46,515 bases of DNA from RGIG6374 sp045600965 (GTDB lineage: Bacteria; Bacteroidota; Bacteroidia; Bacteroidales; UBA932): positions 1 through 46,515 of the forward strand of contig JAZRYW010000009.1 in NCBI GenBank assembly GCA_045600965.1. Direction: 5' to 3'. Below are positions 6,869 through 15,739 of this stretch, piece by piece. The notes below the pieces were generated by a model. It saw only the letters and a list, made by a program, of their open reading frames with translations, had not been told where the DNA came from and ran no database searches. A program made the translations under genes and the position numbers. Numbering within the stretch: position 1 is the stretch's first letter; every line of letters starts with the position of its first letter.

Positions 6869-9800
6869 CAATAGACGTTCGGCATACCGGGCGTGGGACG
6901 GAAGGTTCCGACAGGAGCGCCCTGGGGATATGAATTCTTCAGAGGTTCGGAAAGATAGAGCTCAACGACAGTGTTGCGTATCTCCATCTTCGCTCCGTCC
7001 ATTCTGGTAATATACGAAATCTCAACCATCGGCTGGGAGCAGGTTGCGGCAATGACTTCCTCCTCGCCGAGACAGAAGGTCTGAACACGATGGAACAGGC
7101 CGTCCTGAGCGTTGACAACAAGCACGTTGTCGCCTGCTTCGGCGGGACGGAACAGGTTGGTGAAGCCCTGTACGGTGAAATCCTTCTTGTTGTCATCGGT
7201 ATCGACTCCGTCGGGATAACGTCCGGTGCTGAGCAGAGGCTGAGCTGTGCGGGCCCTTCCCCATACGTTCACGTGTCCGGGGGTTACGGCAGTGCTTCCG
7301 TCGGCTCCCTCGCCGGCCTCGGTGTGGAACCCTTCACCGAGCCAGGGGTCTGTGACAAGACCGTAATTGACTGCATCGGCTATCATACCCTTGTCAGTGC
7401 GGAGGGTTATGTTACCTTCGTTTCCAAGAGCGGGACCGCCGAAATACTGGTCGGGTTCACCTTGGAATCCGGCATCCCTGACACCGGCTGCGACAACTGG
7501 TTCATCGATGCAGTGGTCTTCCGACAGAGGACTGTCGAGACGGACTTCGAAGACAAGCGCGAGCACGGGTTCATTGCTCGAATGGTCGTACTGGGTGGCA
7601 GGCTCGAAGGTGATGCCTGTGCCGTTTACGCTGAAAGGCATATTTGACGAGTGGTCGAACTTGAGAGGTTCCTCGAGTTCAAGTCCCGTACCGGCATCCT
7701 CTCCGGGGCCGAGAGGGCCTCCGAAAGTGCTTCTTGCCGAGGGAGTGCCCACTGATTTTACCTTGACGGTCTCGATTCCGTGGCCTTCGCTTGCAATGTC
7801 GAGTCTTATTACGTCACCGACAGAAATGTTCTGTGTGGACGATACCTTGATGTTTGTGTCTCCGGCCTTGGCATCCATCGAGAGCCAGGCCTGGGTTCCG
7901 CTCTTGCCCACTTCGGTCACGGTAAGCACCTCATACTTCTCCAGGCTGTTGGAGACTGCAGGATAAGTCGCGCCGTATCCGATTGCAATCTTTCCACCTA
8001 CCCTGAAACCGTCGGTAGAAGTCACGGGCACGTTGTTCGAGCCTGCGGGTATGGTGATGACGGGGCCTTCGGGCAAGGGCTGCCATATGGTGGTCGGCGT
8101 GCCGATCTGAGGGGTATGACGGCCGAACCAGGGCGTCAGCGGCTGTTCGGGAACTGCGGGAGCATCAATGGAGGTGATGGTGCGGATTTCGGAATTCTTT
8201 CCGTTGCCCACGGTTATGCTCATTCCGCTCTCAAGTCCCTTGACGCTTCTGAGGTATATCACATCGTCACCCTCAGCCGCATCCACTGCAAGCCCCGAGG
8301 TCGCAAGTCCGAGCACATAGAATGACTTTGGCGCAAGGACGATACCCCTGGGAATCTCAATGCTTGAGAAGTAAGGGATGTTTGCGGTGTGGGCTGTCAC
8401 GCTCCAGCGTGAAATGTCCACTTCCCTGTCGCTTGAATTGTAAAGCTCTATGAACGAATCGGTGGTATTGCTCCTGTTGCCGATTGCGAATTCGTTGATG
8501 ACTACGCCGGGCACGTTGCGAACCTTTTCGACTGCAGTCTCGGAGTATGATTTTCCACTTGCATCCTGCCAGGTTGCCTCGGCCTTGAGGTCACCGTTGA
8601 ATTCCCTGCGGGAGCTTCTGACAGAGAAGTTGGCGGCTACGGTTGCGCCGGGTTCGACTGAGCGGATATCGTCGTGATTGCCCACAGGAGTCACACGCCA
8701 TCCTTTGGGTGCAGCGATGGAAAGGCGAAGTCCGTTGACAGTTTCCTTGGCAGTGTTCGTATATGTCACGGTCACATACTGTGACGAACCCGGGGTGAAG
8801 GTCTGAAGGCCGTTGGGCGTGAGGACCTTGTCCGATGCGCCTATCGAGAGTCTGGGAATGTCATATCCTGCTGCGACCACATTGGCCTGAATTGCCTGGT
8901 TGGTCTCGACGGTGGGGAAAGTGCCGGGAGCTGTCATCGCGCCCTCATAGAAGGTGCCGGAAGAGCCGTTGGAGTTGTCGCCGCCGTTTCCGAGCAGAAT
9001 TGCGCCCTGCTTGCGCATAGGATCATAACTGCTCTTGGGGTTCTGGATGCGGACACCGTCATAGAGGACTGCGAGTTCACCGTTCTGCGCATCACCTCCC
9101 ATCGAACGCCAGTGATGGGGCTCACCGTCTGCGGTGGCGGTCACAAAGCGCCAGTTGACGGTTGGAAGGTTGGTGCATATCTTGTCGTCAGGGTCTGGAT
9201 TGACACAACCCACAAGGTTGTTTTCCTGGTCGGTCATTATCCAGGGGCCGGGACCGCTTCCACGATACCACGAGGGCTGGTTGCCGAAATATGTGGTCTC
9301 CATTGTGCCGTCACCGTCGTCACGGCTGTCTGTCTCGGCATTTCCGTAGTCGAAGCAGCAGCCTGTGTTGTAGTGATGTCCGCTGATGACCCAATACTGG
9401 CCTTCAGCCTGGTCATCTACAGCAGTTCCGACGGCATCATTCCACCTCAGACCCATTCCGGGAGCGATATATATGCCGTATACCTTGTGTCCCATAAGGG
9501 TGACGGGAGCCATATCCGCGATGGGGACGTTGTTGAATCCGCCCATTGCCGGGCCGCTGAAGCCTCCGCGGGGAGCCTGACGGAGATGGTTGCCCTTGCC
9601 GGACTGGTCATACAGGATGCTTATCCAGCAGGTGGTGTTAGCGCAGAATTCATCCTGAGCGGCAGCGTCGGCGTAACCTCCGCAGTCGTCACCCGAGGGC
9701 TGCACCACTCCGATATCCAGGGTCTTGCCGTCAGACTGGCGTACTACCTGGTAGAGAGGGCCGTCGTAGGAGGAATAAAGAGCTCTGGTGGAGCTGTGTG

Positions 9801-9960
9801 CAGCGACACAGGGATTCCCGGCAGCTGCGTAGATGTCACAGGGGCCCTCGGGCCTTTGGGAAGCGTTGCCGTCACCCGTGGCTGAAATGGCGGCTACAAC
9901 GATGACCGGAAGAGCGAATGCTCCGAAGACGATCATCAGGAATTTGTTTAAAGGTTTCAT
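6868..9960 (-). CDS. GH54 alpha-L-arabinofuranosidase with C-terminal NEW3 and lamin-tail domains
   Basis: Residues about 38-366 of this 1030-residue exported protein match the GH54 catalytic domain known mainly from Aspergillus and Trichoderma AbfB. Glu246 (in IMTDQENN) and Asp328 (GGDNSNG) fit the nucleophile and acid/base. All six disulfide cysteines of the fungal enzyme are seen: 41/51, 106/111 and the adjacent pair 201/202. Three more occur at 93, 252 and 262. GH54 removes arabinofuranosyl groups from arabinoxylan or arabinan. The fungal CBM42 is absent. Instead come a NEW3-like beta domain (about 375-480), a lamin-tail domain (about 488-560, VINEFAIGN) and long beta-rich repeats with a further LTD-like part. 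An uncleaved or Spase I signal is at 1-26. Copy C of the dispersed repeat lies 11 nt upstream. Confidence 0.88.
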   Translation of the reverse strand: MKPLNKFLMIVFGAFALPVIVVAAISATGDGNASQRPEGPCDIYAAAGNPCVAAHSSTRALYSSYDGPLYQVVRQSDGKTLDIGVVQPSGDDCGGYADAAAQDEFCANTTCWISILYDQSGKGNHLRQAPRGGFSGPAMGGFNNVPIADMAPVTLMGHKVYGIYIAPGMGLRWNDAVGTAVDDQAEGQYWVISGHHYNTGCCFDYGNAETDSRDDGDGTMETTYFGNQPSWYRGSGPGPWIMTDQENNLVGCVNPDPDDKICTNLPTVNWRFVTATADGEPHHWRSMGGDAQNGELAVLYDGVRIQNPKSSYDPMRKQGAILLGNGGDNSNGSSGTFYEGAMTAPGTFPTVETNQAIQANVVAAGYDIPRLSIGASDKVLTPNGLQTFTPGSSQYVTVTYTNTAKETVNGLRLSIAAPKGWRVTPVGNHDDIRSVEPGATVAANFSVRSSRREFNGDLKAEATWQDASGKSYSETAVEKVRNVPGVVINEFAIGNRSNTTDSFIELYNSSDREVDISRWSVTAHTANIPYFSSIEIPRGIVLAPKSFYVLGLATSGLAVDAAEGDDVIYLRSVKGLESGMSITVGNGKNSEIRTITSIDAPAVPEQPLTPWFGRHTPQIGTPTTIWQPLPEGPVITIPAGSNNVPVTSTDGFRVGGKIAIGYGATYPAVSNSLEKYEVLTVTEVGKSGTQAWLSMDAKAGDTNIKVSSTQNISVGDVIRLDIASEGHGIETVKVKSVGTPSARSTFGGPLGPGEDAGTGLELEEPLKFDHSSNMPFSVNGTGITFEPATQYDHSSNEPVLALVFEVRLDSPLSEDHCIDEPVVAAGVRDAGFQGEPDQYFGGPALGNEGNITLRTDKGMIADAVNYGLVTDPWLGEGFHTEAGEGADGSTAVTPGHVNVWGRARTAQPLLSTGRYPDGVDTDDNKKDFTVQGFTNLFRPAEAGDNVLVVNAQDGLFHRVQTFCLGEEEVIAATCSQPMVEISYITRMDGAKMEIRNTVVELYLSEPLKNSYPQGAPVGTFRPTPGMPNVY

Positions 9961-9971
9961 ATTCTTTACTT

Positions 9972-10027
9972 AAGTTTCGTTTCTTATATCGTTGATAATC
10001 AAAGTGAAGTGAGAACTTGCGAAACTT
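9972..10027 (+). repeat. Dispersed hairpin repeat, copy C
   Basis: The 56-bp element has AAGTTTCG (9972-9979) at the left and CTTGCGAAACTT (10016-10027) at the right; the left arm is partly changed. Bases 9984-10027 are identical to 12-55 of copy A. It fills the gap between the GH43-GH43 stop (3 nt away) and the GH54 start (11 nt away), inside an otherwise tightly packed operon. Confidence 0.85.
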
Positions 10028-10030
10028 GGA

Positions 10031-12652
10031 TCACTTAGAATCTGTTTTGAATTTCCAATAATCCCATTTGAAGTCACACCTTCCCTTGAATACGAAGTAG
10101 AGGTCGTGCACACCGGCCATGCCGCTGACAGGGCAGGCGAAATCGCGATATGCTCCGGAAGTCGGGGTTACTTTGAGTTTTCCGGCAAGAGGACCTTCCT
10201 CACTGTCGAGATGTATCTCGATTTCGCCATCGGAGGCTGAACAGATGGAAGCCGTGAAGCGTGAGCAGCCGCGCTTGAAGTCAACACCCTTTACAAGAAG
10301 ATGTTCCCCTTCGTCGAAGTTCGTCACGACTATGCCCCTGCCTTCGATCCTGTCGGTTTTCAGGCCGTAGCCCCAGGCCATTGTCTCGGCCTCCACCCTT
10401 GTGAATGGATTCAGGGGATGGAGCTGGTTGAGGTCGGCGTCGAAGAAATAAGGCACTTCGGCTATCGTGCCGTCCTCGTTGTAATGCATTTCAGCCGCAG
10501 AGACGCTTCTGCGTTCGTGATGAACATAGGTGTCGAGGTGCATCACGTCATAGTTGAGGCCGAAGACATATGATTTCCCTCCGAAGTCTATTATTCCGGG
10601 ATGGTTGCCGCGGGTGCGCTGGGTATGGTTCATTATGTGGCCCTTGTAGGTCCAGGGCCCGAGCGGAGAATCGCTCATCGCATAGCCAATGCCCTCGGGG
10701 CAGCAGGTCGAGGCGAACGCCAGGTAGTAACGCCCTTCCCTCTTCCAGAACCAGGGTCCCTCCTGATAGTCCTCGATGTGAGGGAATTTCATAATCTGGC
10801 CGCTGTAGGATACCATATCTTCGTTGAGTTTCACGGCATACAGGTTGGGATTGCCCCAATACATATAGGCCTGCCCGTCATCATCGATGAATACGGTGGG
10901 GTCTATGTCATCCCAATGCTCGGGCTGCCAAACGAGCGGCTTTCCTATGGGATCCTTGAAAGGCCCTTCAGGACGGTCGGCGACAAGCACGCCTATGCCG
11001 TGTCCGTGCAGGGGACAGTACATATAGAACTTGCCGTTTCTCTCAACGACCTGAAGCGCCCAGGCTCCGTTCTCGCGTGTTCTCCAGGAGAAATCGCGTG
11101 TTGACGCCACACTGCCGCAGTCAGTCCAGTTGACCATATCGTCGGATGTGTAGAGCAGCCAGTCGTACATCTCGAAGTTCGCTCCGAAATCCTCATCGTG
11201 GGTGGTATAGAGATATACCTTTCCGTTATGGACCATAGGGGCGGGATCGGCGGTGTACTTCGTCTGGATGACGGGCCTGTTTACTTTCCAGTTGAACTTC
11301 CACCAGTCGAAGTCGAAAAGCTGTCCGTCCTCTCCGCGGAAAAGTATGTAGATGTCGTGAACTCCTGTCAAAGGATTGACAACAGGCGCATTGACGACTG
11401 CATTGACGTTCTCTACAGGCAGAGTTGCAAGCAGAGGACCGTCGAGACGGTCGGCGTGGAACTCTATCGAGCCGGTGCCTGCATAGTTGAGCACTTCTAC
11501 AGTTGCCTGGACAGGCGCGTTATCGCCGAAATCCACATTACGCACACAAAGCCAGTCTCCGTTGTGTATCGATGTCACGTAGTGGCGTCTGCCGTCGAGG
11601 CGGTCAACCTTGAGGCCCCAGGAGGATGCCATCGTCTCGGCTTCGACCACCTTGTAGGGATCAGTTGTTCCGACGGGTTCGACTCCCTCCTTTGTGAAAG
11701 GAATGAAAGGTATGGTGCCGTCATCGTTGTACTTGAATTCCTCGACGCAGGTGGCACGGCGGAATCCGCCGCCATTGGGCAGCATCCCGTTGTGATAGAA
11801 CATATAGTCGTGGCCCTTGAAGCTTATGGTTCCTCCGTGGATGGTGAAACTGTTGAGGGACTCGTCCATTATGCGGCCCCGGAAAGTCCAGGGGCCGTTG
11901 ATGTTTTCGGCTGTCGAGTATGCCATATATTCCGGCACCCCGCCTGCGGGATAGGACAGGTAGTAGATGCCGTTGCGCTTGCTCAGCCAGGGACCTTCTT
12001 CATACTGGGTCATCAGTTCATCGTGGCCCTTCTGCCAGTTCATCTTCATCTGGAGTTCGCCGAAGCATTCCGGATCGTGGTAGCCGGGAACTTCTTTCCA
12101 TCCATTGACGAAAGAGCACATATCGTCCGCCAACTGACCATACCAGAGGCCCTTGTTGCCCCAGAAAAGCCAGGTGCTTCCATCATCGTCGATGAAGACG
12201 GTGGGGTCTATGAATCCGAAGCCTGTGGCAAGTGGGGCTCCGACAGCATCACGCCAGGGACCCTGAGGGTCATCGGCCACGGCAACTGCAAGCGCATCCC
12301 GGCCATCAGCAGTATTGAGACATACATACCAGTACCATCTGCCGCTTTTCTCGACAGCCTGGCTGGCCCAGGCGCGGTTGCCCTGGGAGGCCCATTCGAA
12401 GGTGGCCGTGCTGACCTGAGTGCCGAGGTAAGTCCAGTTGACCATATCCTCAGTGCTGAAGAGAGCCCAGTCCTTCATATAAAAATACTGTGCATCGTCC
12501 TCGTCGTGATCGACGAAGAGATATACCTTGCCGTCGTGGACATAGGGCGCAGGGTCAGGTGTGAACATAGTAGATATGACCGGATTCTGCGCGCTCGCGG
12601 CCAGTGATATGGAAGCGGCTGAAATCATCGCCGCAAGGTGGGTGATTTTCAT
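10031..12652 (-). CDS. Tandem GH43-CBM6-GH43-CBM6 arabinofuranosidase/xylosidase
   Basis: The 873-residue secreted protein consists of two similar halves. Each has a GH43 five-blade propeller followed by a CBM6-like domain starting VEAETMA and ending in a W/F-rich DFDWWKF or KWDYWKF. Half 1 shows FTPDPAP (base Asp), FIDPTVFIDDDG (pKa Asp) and QYEEGPW (acid Glu). Half 2 shows YTADPAP, DIDPTVFIDDDG and DYQEGPW. Both halves therefore look active. GH43 members release arabinofuranose or xylose from arabinoxylan. The start at 12652 (MKITHL, signal peptide ending ASAQ) was preferred over an extension of 20 residues. The last codons contain a 15-nt match to the inverted repeat at 40147-40214. Confidence 0.9.
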   Translation of the reverse strand: MKITHLAAMISAASISLAASAQNPVISTMFTPDPAPYVHDGKVYLFVDHDEDDAQYFYMKDWALFSTEDMVNWTYLGTQVSTATFEWASQGNRAWASQAVEKSGRWYWYVCLNTADGRDALAVAVADDPQGPWRDAVGAPLATGFGFIDPTVFIDDDGSTWLFWGNKGLWYGQLADDMCSFVNGWKEVPGYHDPECFGELQMKMNWQKGHDELMTQYEEGPWLSKRNGIYYLSYPAGGVPEYMAYSTAENINGPWTFRGRIMDESLNSFTIHGGTISFKGHDYMFYHNGMLPNGGGFRRATCVEEFKYNDDGTIPFIPFTKEGVEPVGTTDPYKVVEAETMASSWGLKVDRLDGRRHYVTSIHNGDWLCVRNVDFGDNAPVQATVEVLNYAGTGSIEFHADRLDGPLLATLPVENVNAVVNAPVVNPLTGVHDIYILFRGEDGQLFDFDWWKFNWKVNRPVIQTKYTADPAPMVHNGKVYLYTTHDEDFGANFEMYDWLLYTSDDMVNWTDCGSVASTRDFSWRTRENGAWALQVVERNGKFYMYCPLHGHGIGVLVADRPEGPFKDPIGKPLVWQPEHWDDIDPTVFIDDDGQAYMYWGNPNLYAVKLNEDMVSYSGQIMKFPHIEDYQEGPWFWKREGRYYLAFASTCCPEGIGYAMSDSPLGPWTYKGHIMNHTQRTRGNHPGIIDFGGKSYVFGLNYDVMHLDTYVHHERRSVSAAEMHYNEDGTIAEVPYFFDADLNQLHPLNPFTRVEAETMAWGYGLKTDRIEGRGIVVTNFDEGEHLLVKGVDFKRGCSRFTASICSASDGEIEIHLDSEEGPLAGKLKVTPTSGAYRDFACPVSGMAGVHDLYFVFKGRCDFKWDYWKFKTDSK

Positions 12653-12677
12653 ATTGGTCCTGTCAATTAGGAATGAT

Positions 12678-12712
12678 GAAAAAAAAGTTGGTAAAGATTT
12701 ATGAAAGACCAA
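12678..12712 (-). terminator. Possible weak terminator between CE1 and GH43 genes
   Basis: Read on the minus strand, TTGGT and ACCAA (12708-12712 and 12688-12692) can form a 5-bp stem with a long loop, followed by C and a run of eight T. The stem is short, so this is a weak candidate. The 78-nt gap is the longest in the PUL after the susD gap. Confidence 0.25.
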
Positions 12713-12730
12713 GTTATTTTTTAAGAATGA

Positions 12731-14596
12731 CTATTGTTCTGTCTGAAAAAGTCCGGTAAGAAGGTTGCGGTTTTCAATCCAGGAGGTGCTGCCTTCAGCG
12801 AATGTGCAGGTGGATTTCCTGGAGATCCTGTAATTCTTGCGTACGAAACGGCGGACTGAAGGGTCCGATGACATCACTACTATCGACCTCGGCGCAAGTT
12901 TCCCGGCGATGAGATTGTCCATAATGACATTTGCCTTTCCTGTCTTGAACCAGGATTCATAACTGTCGCCCTCACCGTATGAGAGGAAAATTACGGGAAG
13001 TTTCTCTTCGGGGTCATATCCGGCAGGCGTGTATATGCAGACATACTTGCCATTGTATATCCTGTATGAGACCTTTCCGTGAGGAACGTCCGTAACCTGA
13101 TACAGCGAGGGTTGTGCGCCCTTGACGTCCACAAGGCTGTATTTGAAACCCTTGTCGGGCGAAAGGTACATATTGCAGGGGTCGGCCACGTCGGTTCCGT
13201 CAACCCTGAACGCATAACGGAAGAGCCCCTCCCTGCCATTGATACTGATACTCCACACGCCTTCGGAATCGCGTTCCATCAGTGTGGGCTCGGAAACGAT
13301 TTCACCGATGAGCTCAACCTTCTTTGCGTCGGCGGCCCTGAAACGGAAGGTCACGGCTCCGGGCTGTGAGAAATCAGGCGATACCAGAGGCCTCGGGAAA
13401 AGCCTTGCCATCACCTCGGGAGTGAGACGCTGCTGCTCATCGGGTTTTTCAGATACGGAGGGCTTCTGCTCCGCAGCCTGAATATCCGTCTTCGCAGGAT
13501 ATGCCACAGGCTTGTCGCTGAAAAGGAGCCTGAAGGTTCTGTCGAGGAAATATCTTGCATTCATCCAGGTGTGCCCGAACTTGCCGGTGGTGAATTCCTT
13601 TATGTTGTCGATTCCCTTCGAATCGAGGAAATCCATATATTCCTTGGCGTTGCCGTAGAGGAAGTCATCCGTTCCTACTCCGAGCCAGAAAAGGTGTATG
13701 CGCTCGTTGAGAGCGTCGGGATCGTCATAGACGCCACCCGGAAGCTGCATTGAAGTGAAGGAACTGTATGAGCAGAGCCAGGAGAACTTGTCGAGGTTGG
13801 TCAGGCCTATTGCAAGGCCCTGGTTGCCGCCGCGGGAGAACCCGCCTATGGCACGGTGATCCCGGTCGTTGATGGTTCGGTAGTTCGTTTCGACGAAAGG
13901 AATAAGGTCGTTGACGAGGTCCTTTCCGAACATGTCGCCCATCATAAAGGGGTTGGTCCCGGCGGGAAGGAGCAATGAAGGGTTACCGTAGGGAAGCACG
14001 ATTATCATTTCCTTTGCAAGCCCCTTTGCAACAAGATTGTCGAGAATGAGGTTCATCTTACCCACCTTGAAATAGACTTCTTCTGTGTCGGTCGTGCCGC
14101 TGATGAGGTACATCACCGGATAACTGCGTTCAGGGTGAGAATGATACGATGCCGGCGTGTAAACGATGGCATTTGCAAAGATGCCGAGAGTGGCTGACTT
14201 GTAGGTGACATAATCCACGGCTCCGTGGGGCACGTCAAGTATGTCGTGTCGTAGCGAACCGTCGCGTGAGGGTATGCTGAGCAGACTGTTCTTGAAGGTC
14301 TCGTTGGGAAAATACCCGTCGCACAGCGGGTCCATCACGCTCACTCCGTCAACTACGAAGCAGTAGGGGTATATGTCCGCTTCGGCAGGGCCGAGGGTGA
14401 CGCTCCAAAGGCCGTCCCCTCCCCTTGTCATATCGTGCCTGCCTGCAAACTGAACGTCAACCTGCACGGCGGAGGCGTTGTCATTGCGGTACCTGAAGGT
14501 AACCGTTCCGTCAGGATTGAAGATATTCTGCGCGTTGGCGCATATGCAGGTCAGCATCATTGCCGTCGCTGCAAAAACAGTCCTGAAGTTCATCAT
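12731..14596 (-). CDS. CE1-type esterase with a second, degenerate CE1 module
   Basis: Residues 24-110 of this 621-residue secreted protein form a CBM48-like Ig domain. Residues about 125-360 are a complete CE1 esterase with Ser254 (GFSRGG), an Asp at about 310 and His342 (GHTW). After a linker, a second CBM48-like domain (about 415-490) leads into a shortened esterase. That copy passes from IVVMSSDPS directly to FVRKNYR and then to GSTSW, so the serine segment is missing and the histidine is replaced. The first module should cleave feruloyl or acetyl esters of xylan. The second is presumably non-catalytic. The ATG overlaps the upstream CE1 stop by 4 nt (ATGA). Confidence 0.88.
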   Translation of the reverse strand: MMNFRTVFAATAMMLTCICANAQNIFNPDGTVTFRYRNDNASAVQVDVQFAGRHDMTRGGDGLWSVTLGPAEADIYPYCFVVDGVSVMDPLCDGYFPNETFKNSLLSIPSRDGSLRHDILDVPHGAVDYVTYKSATLGIFANAIVYTPASYHSHPERSYPVMYLISGTTDTEEVYFKVGKMNLILDNLVAKGLAKEMIIVLPYGNPSLLLPAGTNPFMMGDMFGKDLVNDLIPFVETNYRTINDRDHRAIGGFSRGGNQGLAIGLTNLDKFSWLCSYSSFTSMQLPGGVYDDPDALNERIHLFWLGVGTDDFLYGNAKEYMDFLDSKGIDNIKEFTTGKFGHTWMNARYFLDRTFRLLFSDKPVAYPAKTDIQAAEQKPSVSEKPDEQQRLTPEVMARLFPRPLVSPDFSQPGAVTFRFRAADAKKVELIGEIVSEPTLMERDSEGVWSISINGREGLFRYAFRVDGTDVADPCNMYLSPDKGFKYSLVDVKGAQPSLYQVTDVPHGKVSYRIYNGKYVCIYTPAGYDPEEKLPVIFLSYGEGDSYESWFKTGKANVIMDNLIAGKLAPRSIVVMSSDPSVRRFVRKNYRISRKSTCTFAEGSTSWIENRNLLTGLFQTEQ

Positions 14597-15738
14597 TTGA
14601 AGAGCTGGGGTGCGAAACGCCAGAGACTTTCACGCCATACGGGCCAGGTGTGTCCGCCGGGGGTTTCGAAGTATTCGTACTCAATGCCTATTTCATCGAA
14701 CTTTTCACGCATCACGCGGCAGTTGTTCCAGGCAATGTCCTCCTGGCAGCCCATAGTGAGGTAGAGCACCTTGAACTGTTCATTGTAATAATCCGGGCGG
14801 GAGCTGAGAAGTTCGTAATACTTTTCTGAATCGTTGTTGCCGCCGAAAGGGCTCGGGGTTGCGAACCATCCTGAACTGAACACTCCCACATAACGGAAGA
14901 GTTCGGGATGTGTGACGATGGTGTTGAGAGTCTGGATGCCGCCCATCGAGAGTCCGGACAGAGCGCGGTGGTCACCGTCGGCGATGACGCGGAATTCACG
15001 TTCGACTGCGGGAATGCAGTCGCTGAGAAGCTCGCTTTCGAAATCGCGGGTGTTGCCGTCGGGCATTGCAACTATCATCTCTTCCGCGCTGCCATTGGCA
15101 ATCAGGTTGTCGAGTATGATGTCTGTCCTACCCTGCACTGCCCAGCCGCTTTCATCCTCTCCGCCTCCGTGCATTATGTAGAGCACGGGATAGGACTTGC
15201 CGCTGGTTTCATACCCTGCGGGTGTATAGACCAGTATCCTTCTCCATTGATCGGAAGTTGTTGAGAAATAGCGTATCTGGCTTATCTTTCCGTGTGGAAC
15301 GTCCTTGATGTAGAAACGCTCGTCACCTTCGGGATAAGGTATCTCGATTCCGCTTGAATACTGGCTGCAGCCATAGAAGGAGGCGGCTGAAGGATCGGCA
15401 ACCCTTGCTCCGTCGACTACGAGGAAATAGTAGTGGAAGCCTTCGCTCTGGGGTTCGGTCGTGCAGGTCCACTGTCCGTCCTCACCTTTAGTCATATCGT
15501 AGAGTTTCCCAAGGTCAATCTGCACTTTCTTCGCTTCGGGTGCATTCACCTTGAATACGACGCTGTGGTCGGGAAGTATCTGGGGATACTGCCTTCCTCT
15601 TACGCCCTGTGTCAGGGAGGTCGTTCCGACGGGGGCGTTACCGTAGGTGAAGGAAGATGATTCCGGGGCATTTCCGCCGCAGGAAATCATTGCCATAGCC
15701 AGAAGGGCTATGCCTGTGAGTTTGGTAATGGAGTTCAT
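14593..15738 (-). CDS. CE1-type esterase lipoprotein (feruloyl/acetyl xylan esterase-like)
   Basis: The 381-residue protein starts MNSITKLTGI and has a lipobox ending in Cys20 followed by GGN, so it is probably a membrane-anchored lipoprotein. A CBM48-like domain (about 50-135) precedes the alpha/beta hydrolase, which contains the nucleophile Ser264 in GLSMGG and the base His363 in GGHTW. This CBM48-CE1 arrangement is common among Bacteroidetes feruloyl esterases, which release ferulate from arabinoxylan. The 44-residue upstream extension was rejected because it runs into the dehydrogenase gene and lacks a signal peptide. The gene begins 1 nt after the upstream stop. The acyl group specificity is not readable. 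Confidence 0.87.
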   Translation of the reverse strand: MNSITKLTGIALLAMAMISCGGNAPESSSFTYGNAPVGTTSLTQGVRGRQYPQILPDHSVVFKVNAPEAKKVQIDLGKLYDMTKGEDGQWTCTTEPQSEGFHYYFLVVDGARVADPSAASFYGCSQYSSGIEIPYPEGDERFYIKDVPHGKISQIRYFSTTSDQWRRILVYTPAGYETSGKSYPVLYIMHGGGEDESGWAVQGRTDIILDNLIANGSAEEMIVAMPDGNTRDFESELLSDCIPAVEREFRVIADGDHRALSGLSMGGIQTLNTIVTHPELFRYVGVFSSGWFATPSPFGGNNDSEKYYELLSSRPDYYNEQFKVLYLTMGCQEDIAWNNCRVMREKFDEIGIEYEYFETPGGHTWPVWRESLWRFAPQLFK

Positions 15739-15739
15739 A

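Noticed and set aside
11198..12607. Long plus-strand open frame (469 codons) opposite the doubled GH43 gene, and similar long frames at 3982, 5389, 7090, 9112, 28431, 30383 and 31277
   Set aside because: All are mirror frames of well-supported minus-strand enzyme genes with clear motifs. GC-rich codon use keeps the opposite strand open. None has a recognisable domain or promoter.
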